DNA of 64,000 nucleotides from Clostridia bacterium (GCA_017524725.1 JAFXUZ010000032.1:1-64000), one strand, 5' to 3'; counted from the first letter of the stretch, positions 1-8,894 are shown. Numbers and translations: made by a program. The notes: generated from the sequence alone by a model not told the origin.

Positions 1-18
1 GGCATATTCGTAGTACAT
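1..18 (-). CDS. start of an unidentified protein, cut by the window edge
   Basis: Only six codons (Met-Tyr-Tyr-Glu-Tyr-Ala) lie in the window. The start is supported by an AAGGAAG ribosome-binding site at 27-33, eight bases upstream of the ATG, and by a sigma-A-like promoter at 136-164 with a structured leader between. Nothing can be said about the product. Confidence 0.45.
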
Positions 19-64
19 ATTGTCAACTTCCTTTTCAGCCCGTTTTTGCCTCCCTTCCCTCTGA

Positions 65-112
65 AAAACCCCATGCGACGCCAGTTTCTCGTTCTGACGT
101 TACATGGGGTTC
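65..112 (-). promoter_or_regulatory. leader hairpin with U-run (possible attenuator)
   Basis: On the minus strand the arms AACCCCATG and CATGGGGTT can pair. A further six-pair extension inside them (ACGTCA with TGGCGT, one G-U) leaves an 11-base loop, and a short T-run follows. The structure sits between the promoter at 136-164 and the start codon at 18, so it may act as a terminator/attenuator for the gene at the left edge. No known riboswitch consensus was recognised. Confidence 0.45.
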
Positions 113-135
113 ACTCTCTTTCCCGTCAAACTCGG

Positions 136-164
136 GTTATAACAAGTTTAATCCGGGTTTTCAA
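136..164 (-). promoter_or_regulatory. sigma-A promoter for the left-edge gene
   Basis: TTGAAA (159-164) and TATAAC (136-141) are separated by exactly 17 bases on the minus strand. Transcription would begin near 129 and give a leader of about 110 bases carrying the hairpin described here. The stretch 165-375 holds nothing else recognisable. Confidence 0.6.
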
Positions 165-373
165 TACCCGGGTACCTGCCGTTCCGCGCGTCGCGCCGTT
201 CCCCCTTATGATCGGAATCGCGTGATTAAGGATATGCTTCTGTCCCCGGCGGCTCATCAGCATGATGGGCTTTCACTTTGATCCCATTCCTCATGCAGGC
301 CGGTGACGGATGCGTCTTCCTGTCATCCCTTCGCCTTTATTCTCCGGTCGGTCATTCGGCAGCGTATACCGCG

Positions 374-890
374 TCAAAAAAGAAGGCCACGGACGGGCCT
401 TTCGGTCCGGGTTGGGCCTTCTTTTTCTGCGGTGCCATCGAGGCTCCTTACTGTCCCTGATACTTTACTGGGCACGTCGTAAACGATGCGGATTCCTTTG
501 ATCTGCAGGTTCCTGTTCGGGGTGACCGTTGTGCACCAGCAGTAAAAGCCGATGCCGGTCTCTTCCTCTTCAGCCTTCACCTTAAGGATCTCCTGCAGGC
601 CTCCCGGTGACCATGGGGTTCTCCTGTTCGACGTCAGAGAGATCCTCCAGGGTGATGTTCGCGGCCGCGGGAAGATTCACGACGGCCACCGCATGCATAA
701 ACATCCTGTCGGCCAGGACGCTGCGGGCGATCATTTCGTCGTCGTCATCCTTGGCGTTAACAAAATCGACCTCTTCGCCGTCTACGCTCTTCACTAGGGG
801 GCTGCCGTCCCGGCTGTCCACGGATGCCGCCTTCAGGACAGTACCGCCCAACAGCTTGGAATCTTTTTTAATTCTCCGGAGGGACTTCAT
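374..890 (-). pseudogene. unrecognised protein split by a frameshift
   Basis: Two minus-strand frames join into what looks like one acidic protein of about 170 residues. The first runs from an ATG at 890 (a TTG at 914 is also possible) and ends at 582. The second overlaps it near 590-600 and reads on (LQEILKVKAEEEETGIGFYC) to 374. A one-base change around 595-605 would join them. The second frame reads through the terminator at 376-421, which suggests that its end is also disturbed or not the real one. The family is not recognised, and a sequencing error cannot be excluded. No good ribosome-binding site is visible. Confidence 0.4.
376..421 (-). terminator. Rho-independent terminator
   Basis: The arms GAAGGCC (415-421 on the minus strand) and GGCCTTC (382-388) enclose an inner CGGAC/GTCCG stem and are followed by six Ts on the minus strand. 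The plus strand also has a T-run (422-426), so it may work in both directions. It overlaps the apparent 3' end of the broken reading frame at 374-914. Confidence 0.75.
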
Positions 891-947
891 GCCACACTTT
901 TCTTGTACGGACAAAAAAGGGCATGGCAGCGCTTGCGATGAGATGCG

Positions 948-1811
948 TCAGTCGATATTCTCCCCGGTCAGCATCCGGTAGGCCTGGCGGTATTTTTCGA
1001 TGGTCCTGTCCACAACGTCCTGCGGCAGGGTCCAGTTATGTCCCTCATGGCTCTTCAACCAGTCGCGGGCATACTGCTTGTCGAAGGATGGCTGGGGACG
1101 GCCGGCCTCATAGCCCTCCAGAGGCCAGAAACGCGAGGAATCCGGGGTCAGCATTTCGTCGGCGAGCACGATGTTCCCGTCCCCGTCCAGGCCGAATTCA
1201 AACTTGGTGTCGGCAATGATGATCCCGCGTTCCAGGGCATAATCGGCGCATTTGCGGTAGAGGGCCAGGGTATAGTCCCGCAGCTTTTGGGCATATTCCC
1301 GTCCCTTTCCGGGGAAATATTTTTCCAGATGGACGACGCTCTCCTCATAGGAAATGTTCTGGTCGTGCTCACCGATCTCCGCCTTGGTGGAGGGGGTGTA
1401 GATTGCCTCGGGAAGCTTCTGGCTTTCCTGCAGGCCTTCGGGCAGGTCAATGCCGCAGACCTTACCGGTCTTCAGATAGCTGGCCCAGCCGGAGCCGGTG
1501 ATATAACCGCGGACGATGCATTCCAGCGGGAGCATCTCCAGCTTGCGGCACAGCATGCTGCGGCCCGCGAAATCTGCAGTGCGGAAAAAGGCCGGCATGT
1601 CGTTCACATCGGCGGAGAGCATGTGGTTGGGCAGGATATCCTCCGTCATATCGAACCAGAACCGGGACATCCCCGTCAGTACCCGGCCTTTGCCGGTAAC
1701 GGTGTTGTTAAGGATCACGTCAAAGCAGCTGATACGGTCGGTGGCCACCATAATGAGGCTGTCCCCGTTGTCGTAGATCTCCCGGACTTTTCCTTCCTTG
1801 AAAGGCTTCAT
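948..1811 (-). CDS. purC: phosphoribosylaminoimidazole-succinocarboxamide synthase
   Basis: This cytoplasmic enzyme of purine synthesis joins CAIR and aspartate with ATP to form SAICAR. The 287-residue protein carries both family signatures: LPLECIVRGYITGS at residues 94-107 and IIADTKFEFG at 198-207. The frame stays open upstream to 1898, but an AAGGAG site lies eight bases before the ATG at 1811, and MKPFKEGK is the usual N-terminus. It stands alone here rather than in a pur operon and has its own promoter and a leader hairpin. The length fits the longer, bacterial/yeast-like form of the family. Confidence 0.95.
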   Translation of the reverse strand: MKPFKEGKVREIYDNGDSLIMVATDRISCFDVILNNTVTGKGRVLTGMSRFWFDMTEDILPNHMLSADVNDMPAFFRTADFAGRSMLCRKLEMLPLECIVRGYITGSGWASYLKTGKVCGIDLPEGLQESQKLPEAIYTPSTKAEIGEHDQNISYEESVVHLEKYFPGKGREYAQKLRDYTLALYRKCADYALERGIIIADTKFEFGLDGDGNIVLADEMLTPDSSRFWPLEGYEAGRPQPSFDKQYARDWLKSHEGHNWTLPQDVVDRTIEKYRQAYRMLTGENID

Positions 1812-1836
1812 TTTTATGATCTCCTTGCAGCGCAGA

Positions 1837-1863
1837 ATGGGGCCGCGTTCATCGCGGCCCCAT
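1837..1863 (-). promoter_or_regulatory. perfect 11-bp hairpin in the purC leader
   Basis: ATGGGGCCGCG and CGCGGCCCCAT pair perfectly around a five-base loop. The hairpin lies between the purC promoter and its ribosome-binding site. No T-run follows on the minus strand, so it is not a simple terminator. It could influence mRNA stability or be a protein-binding site. It does not match the purine riboswitch. Confidence 0.5.
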
Positions 1864-1864
1864 G

Positions 1865-1894
1865 AGTTTATCACAGTGAAAAAGGTACGGTCAA
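1865..1894 (-). promoter_or_regulatory. purC promoter
   Basis: TTGACC (1889-1894) and TAAACT (1865-1870) lie 18 bases apart on the minus strand, directly upstream of the purC leader hairpin. Confidence 0.55.
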
Positions 1895-1987
1895 GCATTG
1901 AAGGTTTTTTCTTGCCTTCACCGGCGTTCAGGCATCACAAGAGCACACCTTTTCTCAAACTGATTTTCATATTAAAAGCACGTCGTC

Positions 1988-2677
1988 CTAGCTTTCAGAA
2001 ACGTCCGAACGGCCCTTCTTTCTCCAGTAGCCGAGAATGGAGAACATCTGCAGGCTGTCCCCAAGGCATGCCGCAGCAAGCAAAGCCCCCCGGTAATCCA
2101 GATCTTTCATCAGTATGAACAGCCCGGCCGGCACCAGGCCTGCCGTTATGATGTTCATGACCGCCAGGCTCCGTGATACGTGAATATCCCCGGAAAGAAG
2201 GGCAGATGTTACGGCAATTACCGAAAAAAGCAGCAGCGCCAGGCACACGCCGGCGGCCGGAAGGACAGCCACGACGATATCCGAAACGGCCTTCACCGCC
2301 GCCGCGCCAGTCATACCGCCTATGGCCCTGAAGTGCAGAGGGGCAAGGCAGAAAAGCAGGAAATGCAACAGCACTCCGGTACTTCTTGCGCCTATACCGA
2401 AAAGATACATCCCGCGCCGGATATGATGGCAGTGGGTCCGGACGATCCTGTAGCCGGACCACAATCCGCAAAGCAAAAACAAATGCCCCGCCACCCCCAG
2501 GACGGCTGACAGCGCAACGCGCCACGTGGGCAGGCGGCCCCAGGCGGCAAGGCCTGAAGCATTTAGGGAAAAGCCCTTGAAGCACAGGGACAGGCACACC
2601 GCCCCGGCAAGCACCAGCCCTCCCAGGACACCAAGCCACGCCAGATTCCGATTGTTCCTCGCTTTATCCAAATCCAA
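1988..2677 (-). CDS. multi-pass membrane protein of unknown function
   Basis: This 229-residue protein is very hydrophobic, with about six or seven likely membrane segments (near residues 12-32, 52-75, 85-110, 125-150, 165-190 and 198-215) and a short basic C-terminal tail. The start is a TTG at 2677 with a GAGGGGG site about five bases upstream. No catalytic motif was recognised; it could be a member of one of the uncharacterised DUF membrane families. It lies between the purC promoter region and the secreted SH3b gene, and nothing suggests a shared operon. Confidence 0.7.
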   Translation of the reverse strand: MDLDKARNNRNLAWLGVLGGLVLAGAVCLSLCFKGFSLNASGLAAWGRLPTWRVALSAVLGVAGHLFLLCGLWSGYRIVRTHCHHIRRGMYLFGIGARSTGVLLHFLLFCLAPLHFRAIGGMTGAAAVKAVSDIVVAVLPAAGVCLALLLFSVIAVTSALLSGDIHVSRSLAVMNIITAGLVPAGLFILMKDLDYRGALLAAACLGDSLQMFSILGYWRKKGRSDVSES

Positions 2678-2812
2678 TAATCCCCCTCTGTTGCCGCCGG
2701 CCTCTTAGGCTCGCCTTTAGAAGCCTTCTGAGATACTTTTCCCGGTTTGATCTTCCGTCCATTGAACGAACATGAATATAAATAACATATTCTTGCAAGA
2801 AAAGCAACCGGT

Positions 2813-2841
2813 AAAAAAAGTCTCCCCAGGCTTGGGGAGAC
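2813..2841 (-). terminator. terminator of the SH3b protein gene
   Basis: The arms GTCTCCCCA and TGGGGAGAC form a perfect nine-base stem with a four-base loop, followed by seven Ts on the minus strand. Confidence 0.9.
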
Positions 2842-2879
2842 GTATTTCCTGTATGGTCATGATCTGCGGCTCGCAGGGA

Positions 2880-4643
2880 TCAGAATTCCATCAGCAAAAG
2901 ACTCCCGTCCTCGCCGGAGAAGTCCAGCATATATCGGTGGTACGTACCGTTGCTGTCGTAAAATGAAAGTCCGTTCATCGGGATGATCCCGTCAAACACC
3001 AGGAGCGCGCCTACCGTTTCATCCATGTCCAGGCGGGCCAGGGTCATCATGTCGTGGGTCTGGACGTGCAGCGTCCCGGAAGGATCGATCTGTGACCCTT
3101 CGGTGGAAAGGATGGTAAAGCCGCTGAGTCCCCCGGGTGAAACGCAGGTGATAACGATAAGTGTGCTGTCTCCGTCCGATTCCGCGGCATAGGTGTAATC
3201 CACCGCCTCGTCTTCCGGGTCCCAGCTTTCCCTGAGGTTCAGGTACTGCTGCCATCCGCCTTTTTCATCAGGTTTCCCGCTGCGGTCAAAGGAAAGCACC
3301 GTTTTTTCGCCTCCCCCCGTGCTGCCGCCGTCGTAGGCAACATCGATGCCGGAGGAGGTGACGGTGATGCTGCTGGGCCAGTAAATGTCAGGATCGACGT
3401 TTTCGGCCCGCCACAGGGGGATGCCGTCATGGCTGATGCATACCGGCGCCGCGTTGTAATAGCCGCACAGATAGAGGGTGCCGTCGGTGTCCGCGGCAAA
3501 GCAGGCGCTGCTGCCGACGGACCACCAGGTGCCGTTCATGTCCAGGGTCCACCTCAAGGCCATGCCCCCATGGACCTTGTCGACAGCATAGGACGACAGG
3601 GATCCTCTCGTCAGCCAGATCAGCCTGGGATCGCTTTCCGTGCCGCCCCTGAAGGCCTGGAGGCCGGTCAGCTCGGTGGCTTCCGTGTTCACAGCATCCA
3701 GCCGACCCAGATTGTTCCCGTAGGCGTCAAAATACATGGCGCACATGAACTCCGCGCCTCCCGCCATGGCATACCTCACAGCCACGGTCATTCCTTCGGC
3801 GGTGGTAAACTCAAGGGTGGAAGAGCCGATCGAGTCAAACTCCGCCCGGCTCGGCGATCCGGAAAGGCGGTCGAAGGGATTGCCGCCGGCGTTCTCCCCC
3901 TGCAGGTACTGGATGTCGATATAGCCCCACAGGTTTTTGTAGCTGCAGTATACAAAACGGTCGTCCACCTGTACGCAGTTCTCCACCCTGTCCCCCAGCG
4001 GGACACGGGCCAGCCTGGCAGAACCGGCTGACGCCTTCTCCCTCAGGGACACCCATTCAGCGCAGTTGACCACCGTCATGGGACCTGTGATGTCGGGATA
4101 TTTTCCCTCGGCTTTGGTCACCACCTTCGTATCCATCGATGAGGCGGTATAGTTGGCTTTTTTAAGGTAGGATGCCAGGATATAACCCCGCATCCCCTGG
4201 TATTCACATGAAACGTACTGCGTATCCTCCTGGACGCAGGCAACAACGATGGCTCCCAGTGGAACAGTCCTGAGCCTGGAAGCGCTTTCGTATGGGCCGC
4301 TCCTCAGGGATACCCAGTCCGTGCAATTGACCACCATCTGGTTGGGAAGGACCCCGGCGTAAGCGGGGAAATCCGTCATGGTCAGGTATTCATACAGGAT
4401 ATAACCGGTCTTCCCGTTGTAATTGCAGAAAATAAAACCGTCGGAGGATGCGCTGCATTCAGTGACAAGCTCCCCAAGGTACACCTTGGCCAGCCTTTCG
4501 GAATTCGTGGAAGGAAGCGCCCTGAGCGATACCCATTCGCTGCATTTCACCACCCTCATCACCGGCGTTACTCCCGCGGCGCGGGACGGAGCAAAGGACA
4601 TAAGCAGAAAAACGCAAAGGCACAGGCAGCAAAGCTTTTTCAT
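2880..4643 (-). CDS. secreted protein with three SH3b repeats and a propeller-like C-terminus
   Basis: The 587-residue product starts with a clear signal peptide (residues 1-22, no lipobox cysteine). Three bacterial SH3-like repeats follow, at about 27-90, 100-165 and 185-245. Each begins with a V(V/K)NC-x-(E/D)WVSLR pattern and ends with a GYI-x-x-YL strand. The C-terminal 330 residues look like repeated beta-sheet sequence of a propeller type. SH3b repeats usually bind peptidoglycan, so a cell-surface role is inferred; no catalytic domain is visible. The start has an AAGGAGG site eight bases upstream. The gene has its own promoter and a strong terminator, so it is monocistronic. Confidence 0.8.
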   Translation of the reverse strand: MKKLCCLCLCVFLLMSFAPSRAAGVTPVMRVVKCSEWVSLRALPSTNSERLAKVYLGELVTECSASSDGFIFCNYNGKTGYILYEYLTMTDFPAYAGVLPNQMVVNCTDWVSLRSGPYESASRLRTVPLGAIVVACVQEDTQYVSCEYQGMRGYILASYLKKANYTASSMDTKVVTKAEGKYPDITGPMTVVNCAEWVSLREKASAGSARLARVPLGDRVENCVQVDDRFVYCSYKNLWGYIDIQYLQGENAGGNPFDRLSGSPSRAEFDSIGSSTLEFTTAEGMTVAVRYAMAGGAEFMCAMYFDAYGNNLGRLDAVNTEATELTGLQAFRGGTESDPRLIWLTRGSLSSYAVDKVHGGMALRWTLDMNGTWWSVGSSACFAADTDGTLYLCGYYNAAPVCISHDGIPLWRAENVDPDIYWPSSITVTSSGIDVAYDGGSTGGGEKTVLSFDRSGKPDEKGGWQQYLNLRESWDPEDEAVDYTYAAESDGDSTLIVITCVSPGGLSGFTILSTEGSQIDPSGTLHVQTHDMMTLARLDMDETVGALLVFDGIIPMNGLSFYDSNGTYHRYMLDFSGEDGSLLLMEF

Positions 4644-4791
4644 TTCGCATCCCTCCTTTAGTAGTGAGCCGGACTGTCTGAAGCGAGCCCTTTTTGATAC
4701 TCCCTTTTTTCCGCGGACCCTTCGGGGCAGGCTGTCCGCCCGCCGTTCCTCTTCCGTTATGACACTTTACAGAAAACCTTTTTCATAATTA

Positions 4792-4820
4792 AGGATACCT
4801 TTTTCCGGAACCTCTGTCAA
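4792..4820 (-). promoter_or_regulatory. promoter of the SH3b protein gene
   Basis: TTGACA (4815-4820) and TATCCT (4792-4797) are spaced by 17 bases on the minus strand. The -35 box overlaps the stop codon region of the upstream HAD gene. Confidence 0.65.
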
Positions 4821-5572
4821 TACCCGGTTTGGGCCGTATCCTTAAGAACGCCGCATATAAAATCGGCAAAGCATCCGTCCCCGGACATGACGCGCCTGTT
4901 CGGATTGCATACAATTTCAGCAAGGTTTTCCGGCATCAGCGCCAGGTCCGCCGCCTCCAGCATGGGCACGTCAGGAAGACTGTCCCCGGCGGCACAGGAA
5001 AAATCGATCCTCATCCGGGCGGCAAGGCGCCGGAGCCCTTCGCCCTTGTTGACCATGGGAGGAAGGCAGTAGACCTTCCGGCTGTCCGTATACACCGTAA
5101 CAGGCGATCCCCCGACAGCCCGGGATACGCCGGCAGCGGCCGCTGCCGGATCCTCCGCGGCGGCATACACCATGATGCCTTCCGTGCAGTGTACCTTTTC
5201 AGGCGGGCATAAAAAACGAAGGTATCTTTCCGCCTCGCGAAGGGCGTAAAGATACCCGCGGGCAGCCTGACGGGTCTCATCCGTCCAGGATGAGTCCTCC
5301 TCGCCCCCGCACAGAAGGATACCGCCGCCGCACAAAAGCGCCTGCCGGCACCCGAAGGTTTCCATGACCCCCGCAAGCCTCGAGTACTGCGCCGGCGTCC
5401 TCAAAGTGACCGGAACGATACGCACCGCTCCGCTTTTCAGGAAGTCATAGGACGTTTTTGTCATATATCCCTGGACCCGCCCGTCAAGGATCTCCGCCGG
5501 GATTACCTTTCCGGGGGGCACACGTCGATGAGAATAGACCAAGGTATTATCCAGATCTGTGAAAAAGACCAT
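4817..5572 (-). CDS. HAD-family phosphatase of the Ter stress cluster
   Basis: This 251-residue protein has HAD motif I near the N-terminus (FTDLDNTLVYS, nucleophile Asp), a lysine motif (VNKGEGLRRL) and motif IV (AAGDSLPDVPML), with a Cof-type cap between. It should remove a phosphate from a small molecule in the cytoplasm. It is the last gene of the five-gene operon beginning with terD, 22 bases after the ATP-grasp gene. HAD phosphatases accompany PRTase and ATP-grasp genes in tellurite-type clusters, where they are proposed to dephosphorylate a nucleotide-like intermediate. The exact substrate is unknown. Confidence 0.8.
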   Translation of the reverse strand: MVFFTDLDNTLVYSHRRVPPGKVIPAEILDGRVQGYMTKTSYDFLKSGAVRIVPVTLRTPAQYSRLAGVMETFGCRQALLCGGGILLCGGEEDSSWTDETRQAARGYLYALREAERYLRFLCPPEKVHCTEGIMVYAAAEDPAAAAAGVSRAVGGSPVTVYTDSRKVYCLPPMVNKGEGLRRLAARMRIDFSCAAGDSLPDVPMLEAADLALMPENLAEIVCNPNRRVMSGDGCFADFICGVLKDTAQTGY

Positions 5573-5594
5573 CGTCCGCTGCCTCCCGCAGGCG

Positions 5595-6593
5595 TTACAG
5601 TACCACCGGGATCTCGACGTGGGTCACACTTCTCTCCGATCGGTCACATTCCCATTCCATGTCGATCCCCAGGAGTTTTGCCACGGCGATACCGGGAATA
5701 TTGACCCCCGCAGCCGCGCAGGACATCTGGACCCCGCCTGACATTCTGGTGTTCACCTCCAGCATATAGGGGATACCGTCAAGGTACTTAAACTGGATGT
5801 TGCAAGGCATCTCAAGGGGGAACGCCTCATAAAACCGGGCACAGGTATCCAGGATCTCGTCGTCATAGCGCACTTTTTCGATCCGTGTGGCGTCCTTGAC
5901 CCTGGGAACGGCGATAAGTCCCCTATCTGTCATCAGGCAGTCCACGCTGACCTCGTCGCCCGGCAGGTAGGGCATCACCATCACCGGGGAAAACGGTTCT
6001 TTTTCCTTCAGCGCTTCCAGGGCTTCCTCCAGGCTGATCCGCGTGGTCTGTTTTTTGAAAAGGGACGCGTATCCCTTTTTCCTGTTGTCGATCAGCCGGT
6101 AGCTTTTCCCGCCCTCGTCCCGGACAAATTTAAAGCATATATTCCCGTATCTCCCCGAAAGGGCTTCATACGCTTCCAGAAACTTTGGCGTATCCGTCAC
6201 GATAAAAAAGTCCGGCACATGTCCGACCCCTTTTTCCCGAAAAGCGGTGTAGGCCAGGTCCTTGCGGCCGAACAGCTCCACGTAAGGATACTTTTCGGCC
6301 ATCACACGGACACCGAGTGCCTCAAAACGGTCCATTTCCCTGCTGACCGCCGCCATCTCCCGCCGCGGCATGAACACGTCCACGCCATGCTCCCGGCAGA
6401 AATCCAGGCAGAAATCGGCGTATTCCCTGCCCTTCAGTTTCGGCTCCCGGTACCATTCGTCACAGACGGCCTTGATCGGGGATTCCTCGTTTTCATTGGT
6501 GCCGATGATCGTATATCCGGGGTCGGAATCACGGATCAGGCGAATGATGTTGTAGGCGGTGCTGAACCAGTGGTTGAGCCAGATGCGCTTCAC
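5595..6593 (-). CDS. ATP-grasp ligase of the Ter stress cluster
   Basis: The 332-residue protein resembles carbamoyl-phosphate-synthase-like ATP-grasp enzymes of Ter clusters. Features are an N-terminal Rossmann-like lobe, a lysine-rich nucleotide-binding region around ICFKFVRDEGGKSY, MPYLPGDEVSVDCL, and the metal-binding end EVNTRMSGG. ATP-grasp enzymes join a carboxylate to an amine or similar group. The start is the GTG at 6593, supported by AAAGGAGGG seven bases upstream, although the frame is open to 6677. In this cluster it probably acts on the product of the PRTase proteins encoded just upstream, which is inference. Confidence 0.82.
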   Translation of the reverse strand: MKRIWLNHWFSTAYNIIRLIRDSDPGYTIIGTNENEESPIKAVCDEWYREPKLKGREYADFCLDFCREHGVDVFMPRREMAAVSREMDRFEALGVRVMAEKYPYVELFGRKDLAYTAFREKGVGHVPDFFIVTDTPKFLEAYEALSGRYGNICFKFVRDEGGKSYRLIDNRKKGYASLFKKQTTRISLEEALEALKEKEPFSPVMVMPYLPGDEVSVDCLMTDRGLIAVPRVKDATRIEKVRYDDEILDTCARFYEAFPLEMPCNIQFKYLDGIPYMLEVNTRMSGGVQMSCAAAGVNIPGIAVAKLLGIDMEWECDRSERSVTHVEIPVVL

Positions 6594-6631
6594 GTTTGGC
6601 CCTCCTTTGTCGTTTTGATCCGGCGGCAGGC

Positions 6632-7681
6632 TTAGCTGTCCGCCAGGTCCCGTATGATGCCGCAGGCGCGGTAGCATGCCAGGGGATACACCTCCAGGGG
6701 CACTTTTTTTTCTTCGGCAAGCCTGTAAAGATGGTCCAGGTGTTCGCCGTCATGCAGGCTGCGCACCAGCACTTTCCACGGCAGCCGGCGCAGCAGCACC
6801 CTGGTCGCCTCGCCGATGCCGGGCTTGACAAGGTTGACGTCCCGAATGCCGAAATCCCGGCGGATCCTTTCCGTCTCTTCGATGCCGGACGGGGCACGGG
6901 GGTCCTCTTCCCGCACATTTCCCGGCTCCGGGAAACATTTCGCCACGGCATCGATGAATGTGTACGTCAGGTCACGGTCCTCAAGCTCCCGGTAAAACGC
7001 CGCCCCATGGAAATCCCCCGGACCGATGATGTCCTTACGGTAAAAAGTGCGGGAAAGAAGCCCGGACACAGTGGAATTCAGGCAGGAGGAGGCGATCAGA
7101 AAATCGTCCCTTGTCCCGGCCTTCCCGGCGATCCCCGCCGGGTCCGACAGGACAGCCAGTCCCGGATCCGTACCGGGATAATCCTCCATGGCAGCCTTCA
7201 ATTCCCTCTGGATGGCGCCTTTGCCGGTCCAGCCGTCCACAAACTGGATCTTGTCCGCCGGATGCCGTGAAAGGATATACCCCATCGCGTTCCGGTCGAT
7301 CCCCCGTCCCCGGATGATCGATAACGTGTAATGCGGCACGATCACCCCGAGTTTTTCCTTCAGCCATCGTCTGATCAGGATGCCGATGGGCGTGCCGGCC
7401 CGGGCCAGGGAGACCAGGACAGCCCCCCTGCCTTTGTCGCGCAGGATCTTCTGCGCCACGTTCCCCACAGCCCGGGCGGTGATCCCGGAATAAAGGTCCA
7501 CAGCGCGGAAAAACAGTTTCAGGTACTCCTCCGACGGGGTATACTCTATGGGCAGCATCTCGGAATAATGGACGCCGGCCTGGATGCGCTTTTCCCTTTC
7601 CGCGGTCCCAAGGGGCTCCACCTGCCCGGTAATGTCCTTAAGAAGGATCGTGACGTCCTCCGGCCTATAGGTGCTGAACAT
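6632..7681 (-). CDS. StiP/PRTase_1-type protein with C-terminal PELOTA domain
   Basis: This 349-residue protein matches the family first described as a Ter-associated phosphoribosyltransferase and later called StiP. The main domain covers about residues 1-255 (VLVSLARAGTPIGILIRRWL and the central SIIRGRGIDRNAMGYIL are typical). The last 75 residues (VNLVKPGIGEATRVLLRRLP, then YPLACYRACGIIRDLA) match the PELOTA-type RNA-binding domain of these clusters. The ATG at 7681 has AAGGAGG five bases upstream and overlaps the end of the PRTase-TRSP gene by 17 bases, so translation is probably coupled. The enzymatic activity (transferase or cysteine protease) is not settled from sequence. Confidence 0.78.
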   Translation of the reverse strand: MFSTYRPEDVTILLKDITGQVEPLGTAEREKRIQAGVHYSEMLPIEYTPSEEYLKLFFRAVDLYSGITARAVGNVAQKILRDKGRGAVLVSLARAGTPIGILIRRWLKEKLGVIVPHYTLSIIRGRGIDRNAMGYILSRHPADKIQFVDGWTGKGAIQRELKAAMEDYPGTDPGLAVLSDPAGIAGKAGTRDDFLIASSCLNSTVSGLLSRTFYRKDIIGPGDFHGAAFYRELEDRDLTYTFIDAVAKCFPEPGNVREEDPRAPSGIEETERIRRDFGIRDVNLVKPGIGEATRVLLRRLPWKVLVRSLHDGEHLDHLYRLAEEKKVPLEVYPLACYRACGIIRDLADS

Positions 7682-8810
7682 CGCATCCTCCTTCGATAAA
7701 GACGACCCGGCGGCATCCCGCCGCTTCAAGGGCGCGTTTCAGGTCCGCGCGGCCCGCGGCGTTCCCCGGGCGGGCGTCGGTGACCACCGCCGCCAGGGAA
7801 TATGGCGCCAGATCGTAGATATAGGCGGTCCTGCCGCTGTCGTACATGCTGCGCAGCCGATACCCCGAGGTGATCGGGTATCCCGGGGCAGCGCAGACCC
7901 CGATGGGGCTCCGGGTGGCGGCATGGCATTTTATCATGGCGCCGCTTTTTTCCATTTCGAGCCCTAAAACAAGAGCGGGAAGCATGCATTCCTCCGTTCC
8001 GAGCACCAGTATCTCCTCCCCGTCATCCGCCATTTTCAGGAGCGCGGGGGCAAGAAAAGCCGCTTCATCCCTGCAGAAACGCAGGTAAACCCCGATATCC
8101 ACCCCCAGCCTCGGGTCCGGGAGCGGCGAGCGAAAAGCGATGGTATTCGCCGAAGGAACGGTCCCGTCCCCGGTGCAGTCCACAGGGTCGGAGATCTCAA
8201 ACCGTTCGGCGGCCTCCGTCAGGTCCTCCCAGGGCATCATTACAAGGCTGACGCTTTCGATCCCCGCGCAGGAAAGCCTCTCTTCGTCCCGGGGGGAAAG
8301 CCGGCTGATGAGCGAGGCCGCGACGGTCTGCTTTTCCCTGAGGGCCGGGAAGCGTTCCCTGAGGCGCGTGACCGCATTGATCAGCGTTTTGCCGGTGGAG
8401 ATCTCGTCGTCCACAAAAACCACCGCGGAAGCCCCGGCGATCCTCTCCCCGATGAAGCCGCAGTACAGTTCATGCTCCGCGGCATGGCTGTGCTCCTCCA
8501 GGAACCCGATCCGGTCCCCGCCGGCGGGCAACGGTTCACGGGTGGTATGGATATATCCGCACCCGGGCCCAAGGCGCTCCGCGGCGAAAGCGGCGACGGC
8601 CGTGGCCGTTTCCGCAAAACCGATCACAAGGGACGCGCCGGGGGCTTTCTCCGCGATCCTGTCACCCAGGCAGGACATCATACCGACTGCCAGGGAAGGG
8701 CGCACGGGGATATGCTTCGCCTGCAGGGGATTGATCAGCAGATAGGTGCGTTTGGTATTGTGCCGGCGCCTGGCCAGGGCAAAAACATCGTCTGCGGTAT
8801 ACATTTTCAT
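7665..8810 (-). CDS. phosphoribosyltransferase with C-terminal TRSP domain
   Basis: This 381-residue protein has a type I PRTase core with the PRPP loop VFVDDEISTGKT (about residues 130-141). The C-terminal domain carries the ATRSPIGV motif (about 290) that gives the TRSP domain its name. PRTases of this kind are found with TerD, ATP-grasp and HAD genes in Ter-dependent stress systems, where they are proposed to make a nucleoside-like compound. GGGAG stands just upstream of two possible starts (ATG at 8810 and 8804). It follows terD after a terminator-like hairpin and overlaps the next gene. Confidence 0.8.
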   Translation of the reverse strand: MKMYTADDVFALARRRHNTKRTYLLINPLQAKHIPVRPSLAVGMMSCLGDRIAEKAPGASLVIGFAETATAVAAFAAERLGPGCGYIHTTREPLPAGGDRIGFLEEHSHAAEHELYCGFIGERIAGASAVVFVDDEISTGKTLINAVTRLRERFPALREKQTVAASLISRLSPRDEERLSCAGIESVSLVMMPWEDLTEAAERFEISDPVDCTGDGTVPSANTIAFRSPLPDPRLGVDIGVYLRFCRDEAAFLAPALLKMADDGEEILVLGTEECMLPALVLGLEMEKSGAMIKCHAATRSPIGVCAAPGYPITSGYRLRSMYDSGRTAYIYDLAPYSLAAVVTDARPGNAAGRADLKRALEAAGCRRVVFIEGGCDVQHL

Positions 8811-8894
8811 CTACTCCCGGATCCCGGAATCCTCCGGCGGTCCTGTCTGTCGGCCGCGTATATCCCGGATCATCCCCTCCGCCGGTTACCAGCG

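Noticed and set aside
1837-1863. Purine or other riboswitch before purC
   Set aside because: Only one simple hairpin is present; the three-way junction and conserved loops of the purine riboswitch are absent.
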